64,000 bases of DNA. It comes from Methyloversatilis sp. XJ19-49 (GTDB lineage: Bacteria > Pseudomonadota > Gammaproteobacteria > Burkholderiales > Rhodocyclaceae). The stretch covers positions 1-64,000 of the forward strand of contig NZ_JANINI010000005.1 of assembly GCF_024580145.1 (NCBI RefSeq), read 5' to 3'. The translations under genes and the position numbers were made by a program. Under the pieces are notes generated by a model that was given only the letters and a program-made list of their open reading frames with translations, did not search any database and was not told where the DNA came from. Positions 25,438-34,021 of the stretch are shown one piece after another (the stretch's first letter is position 1; each line of letters begins with the position of its first letter).

Positions 25438-25507
25438 AGCTGAACCTTTCCGGCGGACACCGGACCCTTACCGGAGCAGCATCTTTCGGGCGGCGTCTGC
25501 CCAAGGC

Positions 25508-25595
25508 TGGCGGAAGCTCAGGGATTCGAACCCTGGATACCTTGCGGTATGCCGGTTTTCAAGACCGGTGCAATCGACCACTCTGCCAAGCTTCC
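25508..25595 (-). tRNA. tRNA-Ser (anticodon UGA)
   Basis: Read on the minus strand this folds as a class II tRNA. The acceptor stem is GGAAGCT/AGCTTCC, and the anticodon stem CCGGT/ACCGG encloses the loop CTTGAAA, so the anticodon is TGA. A long variable arm (ATACC/GGTAT) identifies serine. The T arm contains GGTTCGAATCC, followed by discriminator G and an encoded CCA (25510-25508). It reads UCA codons. Its 3' end points toward the V-ATPase operon. Confidence 0.96.
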
Positions 25596-25743
25596 GCTGA
25601 TCTGCTCGCGATGAACACCGGGTATCCGGCGTGCAGCACCCGGTTTTTGTCCGGGGCCGGATATTAACACGCGTCCAATGCGTTGAAACTTAACGACCTG
25701 TGCGATAGTCTTTAGTGTGTTAATCATCCTTCGGGGTTACGCC

Positions 25744-26433
25744 ATGCAACCGCAATTCCAGACCATACAGACTGCCGGCACCGCAAGTGCCGGACAGAAT
25801 CGCGTACTGCGCAACACCTACATGATGCTGGCCGCGTCGATGGTTCCGACACTGCTCGGCGCCGTCGTGGGCATCCAGATGAACTTCTCGTTCATGGCGG
25901 GTAGCCCGTTCATCGCGTTCGCATTGTTCATGGGCGTCGCGTGGGGCTTCATGTGGGCGATAGAGAAGAACAAGAACAGCGGGCTGGGCGTCGCCCTGCT
26001 GCTCGGCTTCACCTTCTTCATGGGCCTGATGCTGAGCCGCATCCTTCAGGTCGCGCTGGGCTTTTCGAACGGTGGATCGCTGATTGCAATGGCGGCCGGC
26101 GGCACGGCAGTCACCTTCTTCACACTGGCGTCGATCGCCAGCACGACGAAGCGCGACTTCTCGAACATGGGCAGCTTCCTGATGGTCGGCATGATCGTGC
26201 TGCTGCTCGCCATCGTCGCCAACATCTTCCTGAAGATGCCGGTGCTTTCGCTGGCGATTTCCGGCGGCATCGTGATGATCTCGGCAGCCTGGATGCTCTA
26301 TGACGTACAGCGCATCGTGCGCGGCGGCGAAACCAACTACGTGTCGGCATCGCTGTCGGTGTATCTGAACCTGTACAACATGTTCGTCAGCCTGCTGCAC
26401 CTGCTGATGGCGCTGACCGGCCAGCGCGACTGA
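25744..26433 (+). CDS. Bax inhibitor-1/YccA family membrane protein
   Basis: A 229-residue protein with seven hydrophobic helices and the BI-1 signature features: RNTYMMLAASMVPTLLGA at the first helix, ASTTKRDFSNMGSFLMVGMIVLL, and ISAAWMLYDVQRIVRGGETNYVSASLSVYLNLYNMFVSLLHLL, which contains the acidic residue of the C-terminal pore helix. YccA of E. coli inhibits the FtsH protease, and other homologues are pH-gated calcium leak channels; either role is possible. The ATG at 25744 is chosen because codons upstream are not conserved in type. TTGAAA (25683-25688) with TAGTCT 17 nt later is a weak promoter candidate. A strong terminator follows the gene. Confidence 0.9.
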   Translation: MQPQFQTIQTAGTASAGQNRVLRNTYMMLAASMVPTLLGAVVGIQMNFSFMAGSPFIAFALFMGVAWGFMWAIEKNKNSGLGVALLLGFTFFMGLMLSRILQVALGFSNGGSLIAMAAGGTAVTFFTLASIASTTKRDFSNMGSFLMVGMIVLLLAIVANIFLKMPVLSLAISGGIVMISAAWMLYDVQRIVRGGETNYVSASLSVYLNLYNMFVSLLHLLMALTGQRD

Positions 26434-26455
26434 CCCGGGCTGTACAGAATGAAAG

Positions 26456-26477
26456 AGGCGGCTGTGGCCGCCTTTTT
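26456..26477 (+). terminator. Rho-independent terminator after the BI-1 gene
   Basis: A 7-bp stem AGGCGGC/GCCGCCT with a TGTG loop (26463-26466), followed by a T run. It is placed 22 nt after the BI-1 stop and before the end of the convergent rlmD gene. An A-rich stretch on the other side (GAAAGA) could give weak bidirectional function. Confidence 0.85.
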
Positions 26478-26503
26478 CGTTTCTGCCGTCGCACGCGACC
26501 GGA

Positions 26504-27823
26504 TCAGCGCTCGATCAGCGCGATCGACTCGACGTGCGAAGTCTGCGGAAACATGTTGGCAATGCCGGCGCCACGGAATCGATAACCCTTGTCGTTGATC
26601 AGCACGGCCAGGTCGCGCGCCAGCGTGGCCGGACTGCAAGACACATAAACGATGCGCTGCACCGCCCCTGCGGCATCTGCCCGGGGCAGCGCCTTGACCA
26701 GATCGAAAGCGCCTTCGCGCGGCGGATCGATCAGCATCTTGTCGAAGTGGCCAAGCGCAGCGAGGCTCTCGGGTGTCGCCTTGAACAGGTTGGCGACGCG
26801 AAAGCTCGCGCGCGACGCCAGACCGTTCGCTTCGGCGTTGCGCGCGGCGCGCTGCACCAGCGCTTCGGCGCCCTCGATACCGACCACGTCGGCGCCGAGC
26901 GCCGCAATCGGCAGCGAAAAGTTGCCCAGACCGCAGAACATGTCGGCGATGCGTTCGCCCGGTTGCGGCGCCAGCATCGACATGGCGCGACGCAGCAGCG
27001 AGCGGTTGATACCGTGATTCACCTGGGTGAATTCCGACGGTGCGAAGGCCAGTCGAACGCCGAAATCCGGCAGCTCATAGGCGAGTTCAGGCATCGGCAG
27101 CGGCCAGAACGGCGCCAGCGTGTCAGGGCCGCCCGGCTGCACATAGATGGATACCCGCTGCGTGTCGGCAAACGCACGCAGCGCGGTTTCGTCTTGCGCC
27201 GACAACGGCGCGAGCACGCGAAACACCAGCACCGTCATCTGCTGCGCACCCTCGCCGCCGATTGCCACCTCGACCTGCGGCACTCGATCACAGATCGAAA
27301 AGCCGTTTATCAGTCCGCGCAGCGGCAAAAGCAGTGCCGACATGTGTGGCGGCAGCACCTCGCACGACGACATGTTCGTCACATGGCTCGACTTGCGTTC
27401 CCGAAAGCCCACCAGCACGCCGCCCTTGCGCGACACGTGACGCACCGACAGGCGTGCCCTGTAACGGTAACCCCAGCCGGGGCCTATCAGCGGCGTGAAT
27501 ACTGTTTCCGGCTTCACGCGGCCGACATGCCACAGCGCGTCTTCCAGCACGCGCTGCTTGACCGATGCCTGCGCGACCACGTCGAGGTGCTGCATGCTGC
27601 AGCCGCCGCAGGTGCCAAAATAACGGCAGCGCGGCTGCACGCGCTGCGGACTGTGCTTCAGGATGCGGCTGATCTGTGCCAGTTCGTACGACGGCTTGCG
27701 GACATAGGGCGAAAAATCGATCTGCTCGCCCGTCAGCGCACCATCCACGAAGATCACCTTGCCTTCGAAGTGCGCGACGCCGCGACCTTCGTGGTCCATC
27801 GACTCGATACGGACAACCGGCAT
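26504..27823 (-). CDS. rlmD: 23S rRNA (uracil-1939-C5)-methyltransferase
   Basis: A 439-residue RlmD/RumA. An N-terminal TRAM-like domain (about 1-60) precedes an iron-sulfur motif C66-x5-C72-x2-C75 (CRYFGTCGGCSMQH), with a fourth Cys likely in NMSSCEVL. The C-terminal SAM-dependent domain has ERIADMFCGLGNFSLPIA, the DPPREG motif and the catalytic-cysteine motif YVSCSPATLARD. It makes m5U1939 in 23S rRNA. It is divergent from roxA across 84 nt. The convergent arrangement with the BI-1 gene is separated by the terminator at 26456-26477. Confidence 0.95.
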   Translation of the reverse strand: MPVVRIESMDHEGRGVAHFEGKVIFVDGALTGEQIDFSPYVRKPSYELAQISRILKHSPQRVQPRCRYFGTCGGCSMQHLDVVAQASVKQRVLEDALWHVGRVKPETVFTPLIGPGWGYRYRARLSVRHVSRKGGVLVGFRERKSSHVTNMSSCEVLPPHMSALLLPLRGLINGFSICDRVPQVEVAIGGEGAQQMTVLVFRVLAPLSAQDETALRAFADTQRVSIYVQPGGPDTLAPFWPLPMPELAYELPDFGVRLAFAPSEFTQVNHGINRSLLRRAMSMLAPQPGERIADMFCGLGNFSLPIAALGADVVGIEGAEALVQRAARNAEANGLASRASFRVANLFKATPESLAALGHFDKMLIDPPREGAFDLVKALPRADAAGAVQRIVYVSCSPATLARDLAVLINDKGYRFRGAGIANMFPQTSHVESIALIER

Positions 27824-27907
27824 GGTTCAACCTTGCATGATTCTGGGCGGACGAGGATTTTACCCGCTGCGCGCACGCTTTCCGGCGCATCGGAGATAAT
27901 CCGCGCG

Positions 27908-29035
27908 ATGGACAAGACACTGCTCGGCGGGTTGAGCCCGCGTACATTCCTGCGCGACCACTGGCAGAAGAAGCCGCTGCTGGTGCGTGGCGCGATCCCC
28001 GGCTTCGACGGTCTGCTGAGCCGCGACGCGCTGTTCGATCTGGCGCGCGACGAAGACGTCGAATCGCGCTTCATCGCGCATGACGCCTCAGGCTGGCAAC
28101 TCGAACGCGGCCCGCTGCCGAAGCACCTGTTGAAGCGGCCGAAGTCGAAGCCCTGGACAGTGCTGGTACAGGGCCTGAATCTGTTGCTGCCACAGGCCGA
28201 TGCCCTGATGCGGCGCTTCGCGTTCATCCCGTATGCGCGGCTCGACGACGTCATGGTGAGCTACGCCACCGACGGCGGCGGCGTCGGGCCGCACTTCGAT
28301 TCCTACGACGTGTTCCTGCTGCAGGGCAGTGGCCGGCGACGCTGGCAGATCAGCGCGCAGAAGGACCTGACGCTGGTCGATGGCGCACCGCTGCGCATCC
28401 TGCGCGACTTCGTACCCGAGCAGGAGTGGCTGCTCGAACCCGGCGACCTGCTCTACCTGCCGCCGCACTACGCGCACAACGGTGTCGCCGAAGGCGAATG
28501 CACCACCTATTCGATCGGTTTCCGCGCCCCGTCGGCGCAGGAACTGGGCACCGCCTTCCTGGACCACCTGCGCGACCGGCTGCGCCTCGACGGCATGTAC
28601 GCCGACCCGGATCTCGCGTTGCAGGACGACCCGGCCAGACTGCCGCCGGCCATGATCGATCATGTTGCCGACATGCTCGGCGCCATCCGCTGGTCGCGCA
28701 GCGACGTCGAACAGTTCCTCGGCAGCTACCTGTCGGAACCGAAGCAGCACGTGTTCTTCGACCCGCCCGACGACACGCTGAGTCTGAAACGCTTCGCACA
28801 GAAGGTGTCGAAGCACGGTGTGCGGCTCGACACCCGCACGCAGCTGCTGCGCAGCGGCCGCCATGTCTGGATCAATGGCGAGGCGGTCGATGTGCCGCAA
28901 GGCAGCACCGAGACGCTCGCAGCGCTCGCTCGAGATCGACTGCTGGCCGTCGTGCCTGACCATGCCGGGACGCTGGCACTGCTGCACGACTGGTATGGCG
29001 ACGGCTTCCTGTACCCGGGTGCCGACGGTGACTGA
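27908..29035 (+). CDS. roxA: Ribosomal-protein oxygenase, JmjC/cupin type
   Basis: A 375-residue 2-oxoglutarate/Fe(II) oxygenase like E. coli YcfD, which hydroxylates an arginine of ribosomal protein L16. The iron triad is visible: H129 and D131 (GVGPHFDSYDVF) and H187 (YLPPHYAH). The N-terminal cupin (about 1-205) is followed by a dimerisation region and a C-terminal winged-helix domain (about 290-375), as in full-length RoxA. The open frame extends far upstream, but that part is antisense to rlmD. ATG 27908 gives the family length. The last 8 nt overlap the small gene downstream. Confidence 0.92.
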   Translation: MDKTLLGGLSPRTFLRDHWQKKPLLVRGAIPGFDGLLSRDALFDLARDEDVESRFIAHDASGWQLERGPLPKHLLKRPKSKPWTVLVQGLNLLLPQADALMRRFAFIPYARLDDVMVSYATDGGGVGPHFDSYDVFLLQGSGRRRWQISAQKDLTLVDGAPLRILRDFVPEQEWLLEPGDLLYLPPHYAHNGVAEGECTTYSIGFRAPSAQELGTAFLDHLRDRLRLDGMYADPDLALQDDPARLPPAMIDHVADMLGAIRWSRSDVEQFLGSYLSEPKQHVFFDPPDDTLSLKRFAQKVSKHGVRLDTRTQLLRSGRHVWINGEAVDVPQGSTETLAALARDRLLAVVPDHAGTLALLHDWYGDGFLYPGADGD

Positions 29036-29516
29036 TGCTGCCGAGCCGCTGCGCTTCGCCGACCGCGCGGGCTACCAGGCTGCAGTGGTGCAGCAGATCG
29101 AACACAGCCGACTCAGCCTCGACATTTTCGACGTCGATCTGGTCGACACCGCGCTGGCCAGCTCACCACGCGTGACACAGTTGTCGGACGCGCTGACGCG
29201 CGACCCGGCAATGACCGTGCGCATCGTGCTTCATGACGCCGACGCGCTTCAGCATCGCATGCCGAGGCTGTGGAATTTGTGCACCGCGCAATCACACCGG
29301 ATGCATATCCGGCAGACCCCGCGCACCCTGCGCCACCTGACTGAAACCTTCATGCTCAGCGCAGGCGGTTGCCTGTTGATTCGTACGCACAGCAAGCATT
29401 TCCGCGGCAAGCTGCTGATCGGCGATGCGCTGGAAAACGCCGGATACAAGCAGCGCTTCAGCGAACTGTGGGATGCCTGTTCATGTTGCATCAGCACAAC
29501 AAAGTTCGGCCTGTAA
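29028..29516 (+). CDS. Small conserved protein downstream of roxA, PLD-like half-domain (unknown)
   Basis: A 162-residue protein starting at GTG 29028, overlapping roxA by 8 nt. It has no signal peptide or membrane helix. LSLDIFDVDLVDTALAS, VRIVLHDADALQHRMPRLWNL and HSKHFRGKLLIGD recall the strand-helix pattern of a degenerate phospholipase-D-like half-domain. The catalytic HxK appears as HSKHFRGK without the rest of the HKD motif, so enzymatic activity is doubtful. Coupling to roxA suggests a linked role. Function unknown; the GTG start is an estimate. Confidence 0.65.
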   Translation: MTDAAEPLRFADRAGYQAAVVQQIEHSRLSLDIFDVDLVDTALASSPRVTQLSDALTRDPAMTVRIVLHDADALQHRMPRLWNLCTAQSHRMHIRQTPRTLRHLTETFMLSAGGCLLIRTHSKHFRGKLLIGDALENAGYKQRFSELWDACSCCISTTKFGL

Positions 29517-29539
29517 GGTCATGTTTCCCGCGCGCCACC

Positions 29540-29568
29540 TTGATACATGATGCCCGTGCTACTATTTT
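29540..29568 (+). promoter_or_regulatory. Probable sigma70 promoter of the Ala-rich lipoprotein gene
   Basis: TTGATA (29540-29545) and TATTTT (29563-29568) are separated by 17 nt. The predicted start of transcription is about 65 nt before the ATG at 29642. AAGGAA just before the ATG gives a good ribosome site. Confidence 0.5.
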
Positions 29569-29641
29569 GGGCTGATCGATGCTGCACGTTCGATCTTGTC
29601 AGACAGAATTTTTGTTGTCGCCATCAGCCAAGGAAATCAAA

Positions 29642-29962
29642 ATGAAACAGTCCCTCCTCGCCGCCGCCCTGCTCGCCCTGACTCTCGCCGCCTGCTCGAA
29701 GCCGGAAGAAGCACCGGCTCCGGTTGCCGAACCCGCTCCGGCCGCTGCCCCGGCTGACGCTGCCGCTGCACCTGCTGATGCAGCCCCGGCCGCCGCCGCC
29801 GCTGATGCAGCTGCTTCGACCGCCACGGATGCTGCAGCCACCGCAACCGACGCAGCCGCCACCGCAACCGACGCCGCTGGCGAAGCTGCCAAGGCTGCCG
29901 GCGAAGCCGTTGATGCCGCTGCCGATGCTGCAAAGGCTGCTGCTGAAGAAATGAAGAAGTAA
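29642..29962 (+). CDS. Ala-rich small lipoprotein
   Basis: A 106-residue lipoprotein. The signal peptide (1-18) ends in a lipobox, LAAC, so C19 is the lipidated residue. The mature part is over half alanine. It contains a Pro/Ala spacer and then near-identical heptads (three TATDAAA-like units, then GEAAKAAGEAVDAAADAAKAA), which predict a long amphipathic helix like LEA or coiled-coil envelope spacer proteins. It has its own promoter and terminator, so it is a stand-alone and probably abundant protein. Function unknown. Confidence 0.8.
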   Translation: MKQSLLAAALLALTLAACSKPEEAPAPVAEPAPAAAPADAAAAPADAAPAAAAADAAASTATDAAATATDAAATATDAAGEAAKAAGEAVDAAADAAKAAAEEMKK

Positions 29963-29980
29963 TTCTTCGCTTCGAAATGA

Positions 29981-30008
29981 AAAAGCCGGCGAGATGCCGG
30001 CTTTTTTT
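29981..30008 (+). terminator. Rho-independent terminator after the lipoprotein gene
   Basis: AAAAGCCGGC, a 5-nt loop, then GCCGGC followed by seven Ts. The A run before the stem makes it usable in both directions, and it may also stop the convergent ccm transcript that ends at 30108. Confidence 0.9.
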
Positions 30009-30107
30009 CGTCTGTCTTTTCGTATGTCGGGTTCAGAACTCGCAGCGATTCACGATCCGGGCTGATCCTTGCGGATCGGCGCGTAAGGACAGCTCCGTCC
30101 TGACAGC

Positions 30108-30959
30108 TCAGTTCGCCGGCACCTCCGCAGCATCCTGCAGGCTTTCGGTCAGCGGCTGGATCAACGGAGACTCGGGCGGCAGCAACTTCAGCAGTCGCTC
30201 CCAGTGCTTGCGCGCACCCGCCTTGTCGCCGCGCTGCATCGCAGCACTGCCGGCGAGCGCCAGGGCCTTCGGATGGTCCGGATCGATGGCCAGCGCCTTC
30301 GCCAGCATGGCTTCCGGCTCGCCGGACAATTGTCGGCCCTTGCTCATCGCGAGCACATCGGCGTAGTCGGTCCATACCTGCGCGTCGCCGCTGACGATCT
30401 TCACCAGATTCGCATACGCCGCGCTCGCCTCGTCGAAGCGCTCCATGGCGCTGTACGAGCGCGCCAGCATCTGCCAGCCATCGGCGTTGTCCGGCTCGCT
30501 CTTCATGCGCTCGGCGAGTTGCTCCACCATCGCCCTGATGCGCTCCGGGGTGATTTCCTCCTGCCCCATGGCCTGCTGTTCGCTCGGGCTGCTGCGCGGC
30601 GCATCCACGGCCTCGGGGTTGCCGAGCGCAAGATAGACCGGCACGGCGAAGACCGGCACGGCGAGAGCCGACACGATGGCCACCCAGCGGCCGGAACTGC
30701 GCACCGACGTCGGTGCGGCGCCCGCTTCGTCGAGTACCCGACGCTCCAGCTCCGCGCAGGAAATGCGGTACTGCGCATCGTCGATCAGGCCGGCCGCCAG
30801 ATCGCGGTCGAGTTCGGCCAGGGCGTCGCGGTGAATGGCAAGCGTCAGCGCACGCTGCGCTTCGGGGACTGCGCCGGAACGCCCGCGCAACAACGGGGCG
30901 AGCACGAAAGCGAGCGCCAGGGCGAGCATCAGCCCGGCGCCTATCAAGAACTGCGTCAA
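30108..30959 (-). CDS. ccmI: Cytochrome c maturation protein CcmI
   Basis: A 283-residue apocytochrome c chaperone of System I. It has one N-terminal transmembrane helix (about 3-23), a cytoplasmic leucine-zipper-like segment (ALTLAIHRDALAELDRDLAAGLID) and a second helix (about 92-112). The periplasmic C-terminal region has tetratricopeptide-like helices (WQMLARSYSAMERFDEASAAYANLVK; HPKALALAGSAAMQRGDKAGARKHWERLL). It overlaps ccmH by 4 nt and ends the ccm operon. It hands the C-terminus of apocytochrome to CcmF/H. Confidence 0.92.
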   Translation of the reverse strand: MTQFLIGAGLMLALALAFVLAPLLRGRSGAVPEAQRALTLAIHRDALAELDRDLAAGLIDDAQYRISCAELERRVLDEAGAAPTSVRSSGRWVAIVSALAVPVFAVPVYLALGNPEAVDAPRSSPSEQQAMGQEEITPERIRAMVEQLAERMKSEPDNADGWQMLARSYSAMERFDEASAAYANLVKIVSGDAQVWTDYADVLAMSKGRQLSGEPEAMLAKALAIDPDHPKALALAGSAAMQRGDKAGARKHWERLLKLLPPESPLIQPLTESLQDAAEVPAN

Positions 30960-31429
30960 ACCTGTTTCTCCTCGCCGGCCAGCAGCGCGCGCGCGCGCTG
31001 CTGCTCATCGGCACTCAATGTATTGGCGGCAGCCGCCTGTACCGTGCGACGGCGCAGGCGACGGCCGAGCAGCAGCACGACCACCCCAAGCAGCACGAAC
31101 GGCCCTGCCCAGAGCAGCACCGTGCTGGCCTTGAGCGGTGGTCGGTACAGCACGAAGTCGCCGTAGCGCTCGACCATGTAGTCGAGAATTTCGCGGTCGC
31201 TGCGACCGGCGGCGATCTGCTCGCGCACCTGCTTCTTCAGGTCCATCGCCAGATCGGCGTGCGAATCGGCGATGTTCTGGTTCTGGCAGACGAGGCAGCG
31301 CAGTTCTTCACCCAGATGCTGCACGCGCGCCTCGATCGCCGGATCGTCGGCCAGCGTCGGCGCCTGCTCGGCGTGCGCAGGCAGCAGCGCGCAGATCGAC
31401 AGCGCGATCGACAGGAACAGATGGCGCAT
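30956..31429 (-). CDS. ccmH: Cytochrome c maturation protein CcmH (CcmH/CycL type)
   Basis: A 157-residue protein with a signal peptide (1-20, AHA), then the three-helix thiol-oxidoreductase domain with the redox motif C45-x-x-C48 in LRCLVCQNQ, and a C-terminal transmembrane helix (about 103-122). It reduces apocytochrome CXXCH thiols before haem ligation. It lacks the TPR half found in fused CcmH of E. coli; that part is supplied by the separate ccmI. One base separates it from ccmG. Confidence 0.94.
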   Translation of the reverse strand: MRHLFLSIALSICALLPAHAEQAPTLADDPAIEARVQHLGEELRCLVCQNQNIADSHADLAMDLKKQVREQIAAGRSDREILDYMVERYGDFVLYRPPLKASTVLLWAGPFVLLGVVVLLLGRRLRRRTVQAAAANTLSADEQQRARALLAGEEKQV

Positions 31430-31430
31430 G

Positions 31431-31958
31431 TCAGGAGGCCTCGAGTTGCCGGATGCGCGGCAGGATGTCGTCGCGCAGAAGCGCAGGCGTCAGCGGCCCG
31501 GTGTGCTTGTGGCGGATCACGCCCTGGCGGTCGATGATGAAGGTTTCGGGCGTGCCATAGACGCCGAAGTCGATCGCGATGCGGCCGTCGCGGTCATGCG
31601 CCGACAGCAGGTAGGGATCGCCGTAGTCGGCCAGCCACTTCAGGCCCGCGTCGCGTTCGTCCTTGTAGTGCAGGCCGACCATCGTGACCGTGCCGGTCTT
31701 CGCGAGTTCGACAAGCAGCGGGTGTTCCTGCCGGCACGACACGCACCACGAGGCCCACACATTCATCAGCCACACCTTGCCCTTCATGTCGGCCGGCGAG
31801 AAGGTCTTGTCCGGCGCCCCCAGCTGGGCGACGCTGAAAGCCGGCACTGCGCGGCCGATCAGCGGGCTGGGTACCTCGCGCGGATTCAAGAACAATCCGG
31901 CAAACAGGAAGCCGGCCAGCACGACGAACAGGCCGAGCGGCCACAGATAGCGACTCAT
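31431..31958 (-). CDS. ccmG: Thiol:disulfide interchange protein CcmG/DsbE
   Basis: A 175-residue membrane-anchored periplasmic thioredoxin. The N-terminal anchor is at about 5-25. The active site is W71-C-V-S-C75 (NVWASWCVSCRQEHP), with a Ser before the second Cys where CcmG proteins usually have Pro or Thr. The cis-proline loop is GVYGTPETFIID, and GLHYKDERDAGLKWL is the CcmG-specific insert. It keeps CcmH and apocytochrome thiols reduced. It overlaps ccmF by 4 nt. Confidence 0.93.
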   Translation of the reverse strand: MSRYLWPLGLFVVLAGFLFAGLFLNPREVPSPLIGRAVPAFSVAQLGAPDKTFSPADMKGKVWLMNVWASWCVSCRQEHPLLVELAKTGTVTMVGLHYKDERDAGLKWLADYGDPYLLSAHDRDGRIAIDFGVYGTPETFIIDRQGVIRHKHTGPLTPALLRDDILPRIRQLEAS

Positions 31959-33970
31959 GCGTGCTGTTCCTGCGCCGGCCCGGGTTTCACTGCGGGTGCC
32001 GGCGCTTCGGCAGGTTGCTTGCCATCACGTTGCGCGAGCTTGCGGTAGCGCCGATCGGCCGCCGCAAGCACACCACCGAAGGCCATGATGAGCGCGCCGA
32101 CCCAGATCCAGTTGATGAAGGGCTTGTAGAAGATGCGCACGATCCATGCGCTGCCGTCGGGCAGCGGCTCGCCCATCGACACATAGATGTCGCGCGTGAT
32201 GCCCGAATCGATCGCCGCTTCGGTCATCGGCATCTGAGACACGCGGTACATGCGCTTCTCCGGGTACATCATCGCGACCGACCGGCCGTCCCGCGTCATT
32301 TCGATGCGTCCGCGCGCGGCGTCGTAGTTCGGCCCCTCATGCGCGAACGCGCCGTCGAAACGGAAGGTGTAGCCGGCCAGCGTCGCCGTCTGCCCCGGCG
32401 CCATCTTCAGGTCGATGTTCTGCTCGAAGCCCTTGACCAGCGTGATGCCGACGATGGTGACTGCAATGCCGAGGTGGGCGAACCACATGCCCCACCAGCC
32501 GCCGGGCAGTGCCCTTGCGCGGGCGAACCAGTTGCCGTCACCGGTGCGGCCGCGCAGCCGCTCGACCAGGTGCTGCACGCTGGTGGCGACGATCCAAACC
32601 ACGATGAAAGTGCCCAGACCGAGCATCGGTGAAAACCCGCCCGACATGACCATCATGATGACCGTGCTGACCACGCTGACCGCGAACGCCCAGCGCAGGC
32701 GGGTCACCAGACCCGGTGCGCCGTCCTTCTTCCAGCGCACGAAGGGCCCGATCGCCATCAGGAAGGCGACCGGCGTCATCAGCGGCACGAACACCGCATC
32801 GAAATACGGCGCGCCGACCGAAATCTTGCCCATGCCGAGCGCATCGAGAAACAGCGGATACAGCGTGCCCAGCAGCACTGCCGACGTGGCCACCGCCAGC
32901 AGCACATTGTTGCCGAGCAGCGCGGTTTCACGCGAAATGAGCGCGAAGCCGCCGCCCAGGCCGACCGACGGCGCACGTATCGCGAACAGCAGCAGCGACG
33001 TGCCGATGACGAACACCAGCAGCGCGAGGATGAACACGCCGCGTTCCGGGTCGGTGGCGAAGGCATGCACCGAAGTCAGCACGCCGGAGCGCACGAGGAA
33101 GGTGCCGAGCAGCGACAGCGAAAAGGCCGAAATCGCGAGCAGCACCGTCCAGCTCTTGAAGGCGCCGCGCTTTTCGGTCACCGCCAGCGAGTGGATCAGC
33201 GCCGTGCCGACCAGCCAGGGCATGAAGGACGCGTTTTCGACCGGGTCCCAGAACCACCAGCCGCCCCAGCCGAGTTCGTAATACGCCCAGTAGCTGCCGA
33301 GCGCGATCCCCAGCGTCAGGAACACCCATGCCACGGTGGTCCACGGTCTCGACCAGCGCGCCCAGGCAGCGTCGAGGCGACCGCCGATCAGCGCCGCGAT
33401 CGCGAAGGCGAAGGCGACCGAGAAGCCGACGTAGCCCATGTAGAGCATCGGCGGATGGAAGATCATGCCCGGATCCTGCAGCAGCGGATTCAGATCGCGA
33501 CCATCGACCGCGGCCGGCAACAGGCGGTCGAACGGGTTCGAACTGGCCAGCATAAAGGCAAGAAAGCCGACCGTGATCAGGCCGAGCACGGCGAGAACGC
33601 GCGCCACCATGTCCGGCGGCAGGCGGCGCGAGAACACGCTGACCGCCAGCGCCCAGCCCGCCAGCATGAACACCCACAGCAGCAGCGAGCCTTCGTGGCT
33701 GCCCCAGGAGGCGGCGATGCGGTATTCCAGCGGCAGTGTGGAATTCGAGTTGGTGGCGACGTTCAGCACCGAAAAGTCATTCAGGATGAAGGACTGGATC
33801 TGGCACACGAAGGCAAACGCGACGAACACGAACACACCCTGGGTCAGCGGGCGTGCTGCCGCCATCAGCCGTGCGTCGCCGCGCTGCGCGCCGACCAGCG
33901 GCAGGATGCCCAGCAGCAGCGAAAGTACCAACGCGATGGACAGCGAAAAATTACCTAATTCGGGATACAT
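31955..33970 (-). CDS. ccmF: Cytochrome c haem lyase subunit CcmF
   Basis: A 671-residue polytopic protein with about 15 helices. The tryptophan-rich haem-binding motif WGGWWFWDPVENASFMPW is intact. ASWGSHEGSLLLWVF and FLVRSGVLTSVHAFATDPERG are other hallmark loops. A large periplasmic domain (about 540-620) precedes the last helix (about 625-645). With CcmH it ligates haem, delivered on CcmE, to apocytochrome c. Confidence 0.96.
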   Translation of the reverse strand: MYPELGNFSLSIALVLSLLLGILPLVGAQRGDARLMAAARPLTQGVFVFVAFAFVCQIQSFILNDFSVLNVATNSNSTLPLEYRIAASWGSHEGSLLLWVFMLAGWALAVSVFSRRLPPDMVARVLAVLGLITVGFLAFMLASSNPFDRLLPAAVDGRDLNPLLQDPGMIFHPPMLYMGYVGFSVAFAFAIAALIGGRLDAAWARWSRPWTTVAWVFLTLGIALGSYWAYYELGWGGWWFWDPVENASFMPWLVGTALIHSLAVTEKRGAFKSWTVLLAISAFSLSLLGTFLVRSGVLTSVHAFATDPERGVFILALLVFVIGTSLLLFAIRAPSVGLGGGFALISRETALLGNNVLLAVATSAVLLGTLYPLFLDALGMGKISVGAPYFDAVFVPLMTPVAFLMAIGPFVRWKKDGAPGLVTRLRWAFAVSVVSTVIMMVMSGGFSPMLGLGTFIVVWIVATSVQHLVERLRGRTGDGNWFARARALPGGWWGMWFAHLGIAVTIVGITLVKGFEQNIDLKMAPGQTATLAGYTFRFDGAFAHEGPNYDAARGRIEMTRDGRSVAMMYPEKRMYRVSQMPMTEAAIDSGITRDIYVSMGEPLPDGSAWIVRIFYKPFINWIWVGALIMAFGGVLAAADRRYRKLAQRDGKQPAEAPAPAVKPGPAQEQHA

Positions 33971-34021
33971 GCTTGCTCAACCCCTGAAACCGGGCGCGCC
34001 AGGGCGCGCCGGTGTTGGACT

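Noticed and set aside
25438-25507. Attachment-site duplication of the tRNA-Ser 3' end near the start of the V-ATPase operon
   Set aside because: Only a 7-nt match (GAAGCTC) was seen near 14.8 kb, which is expected by chance.
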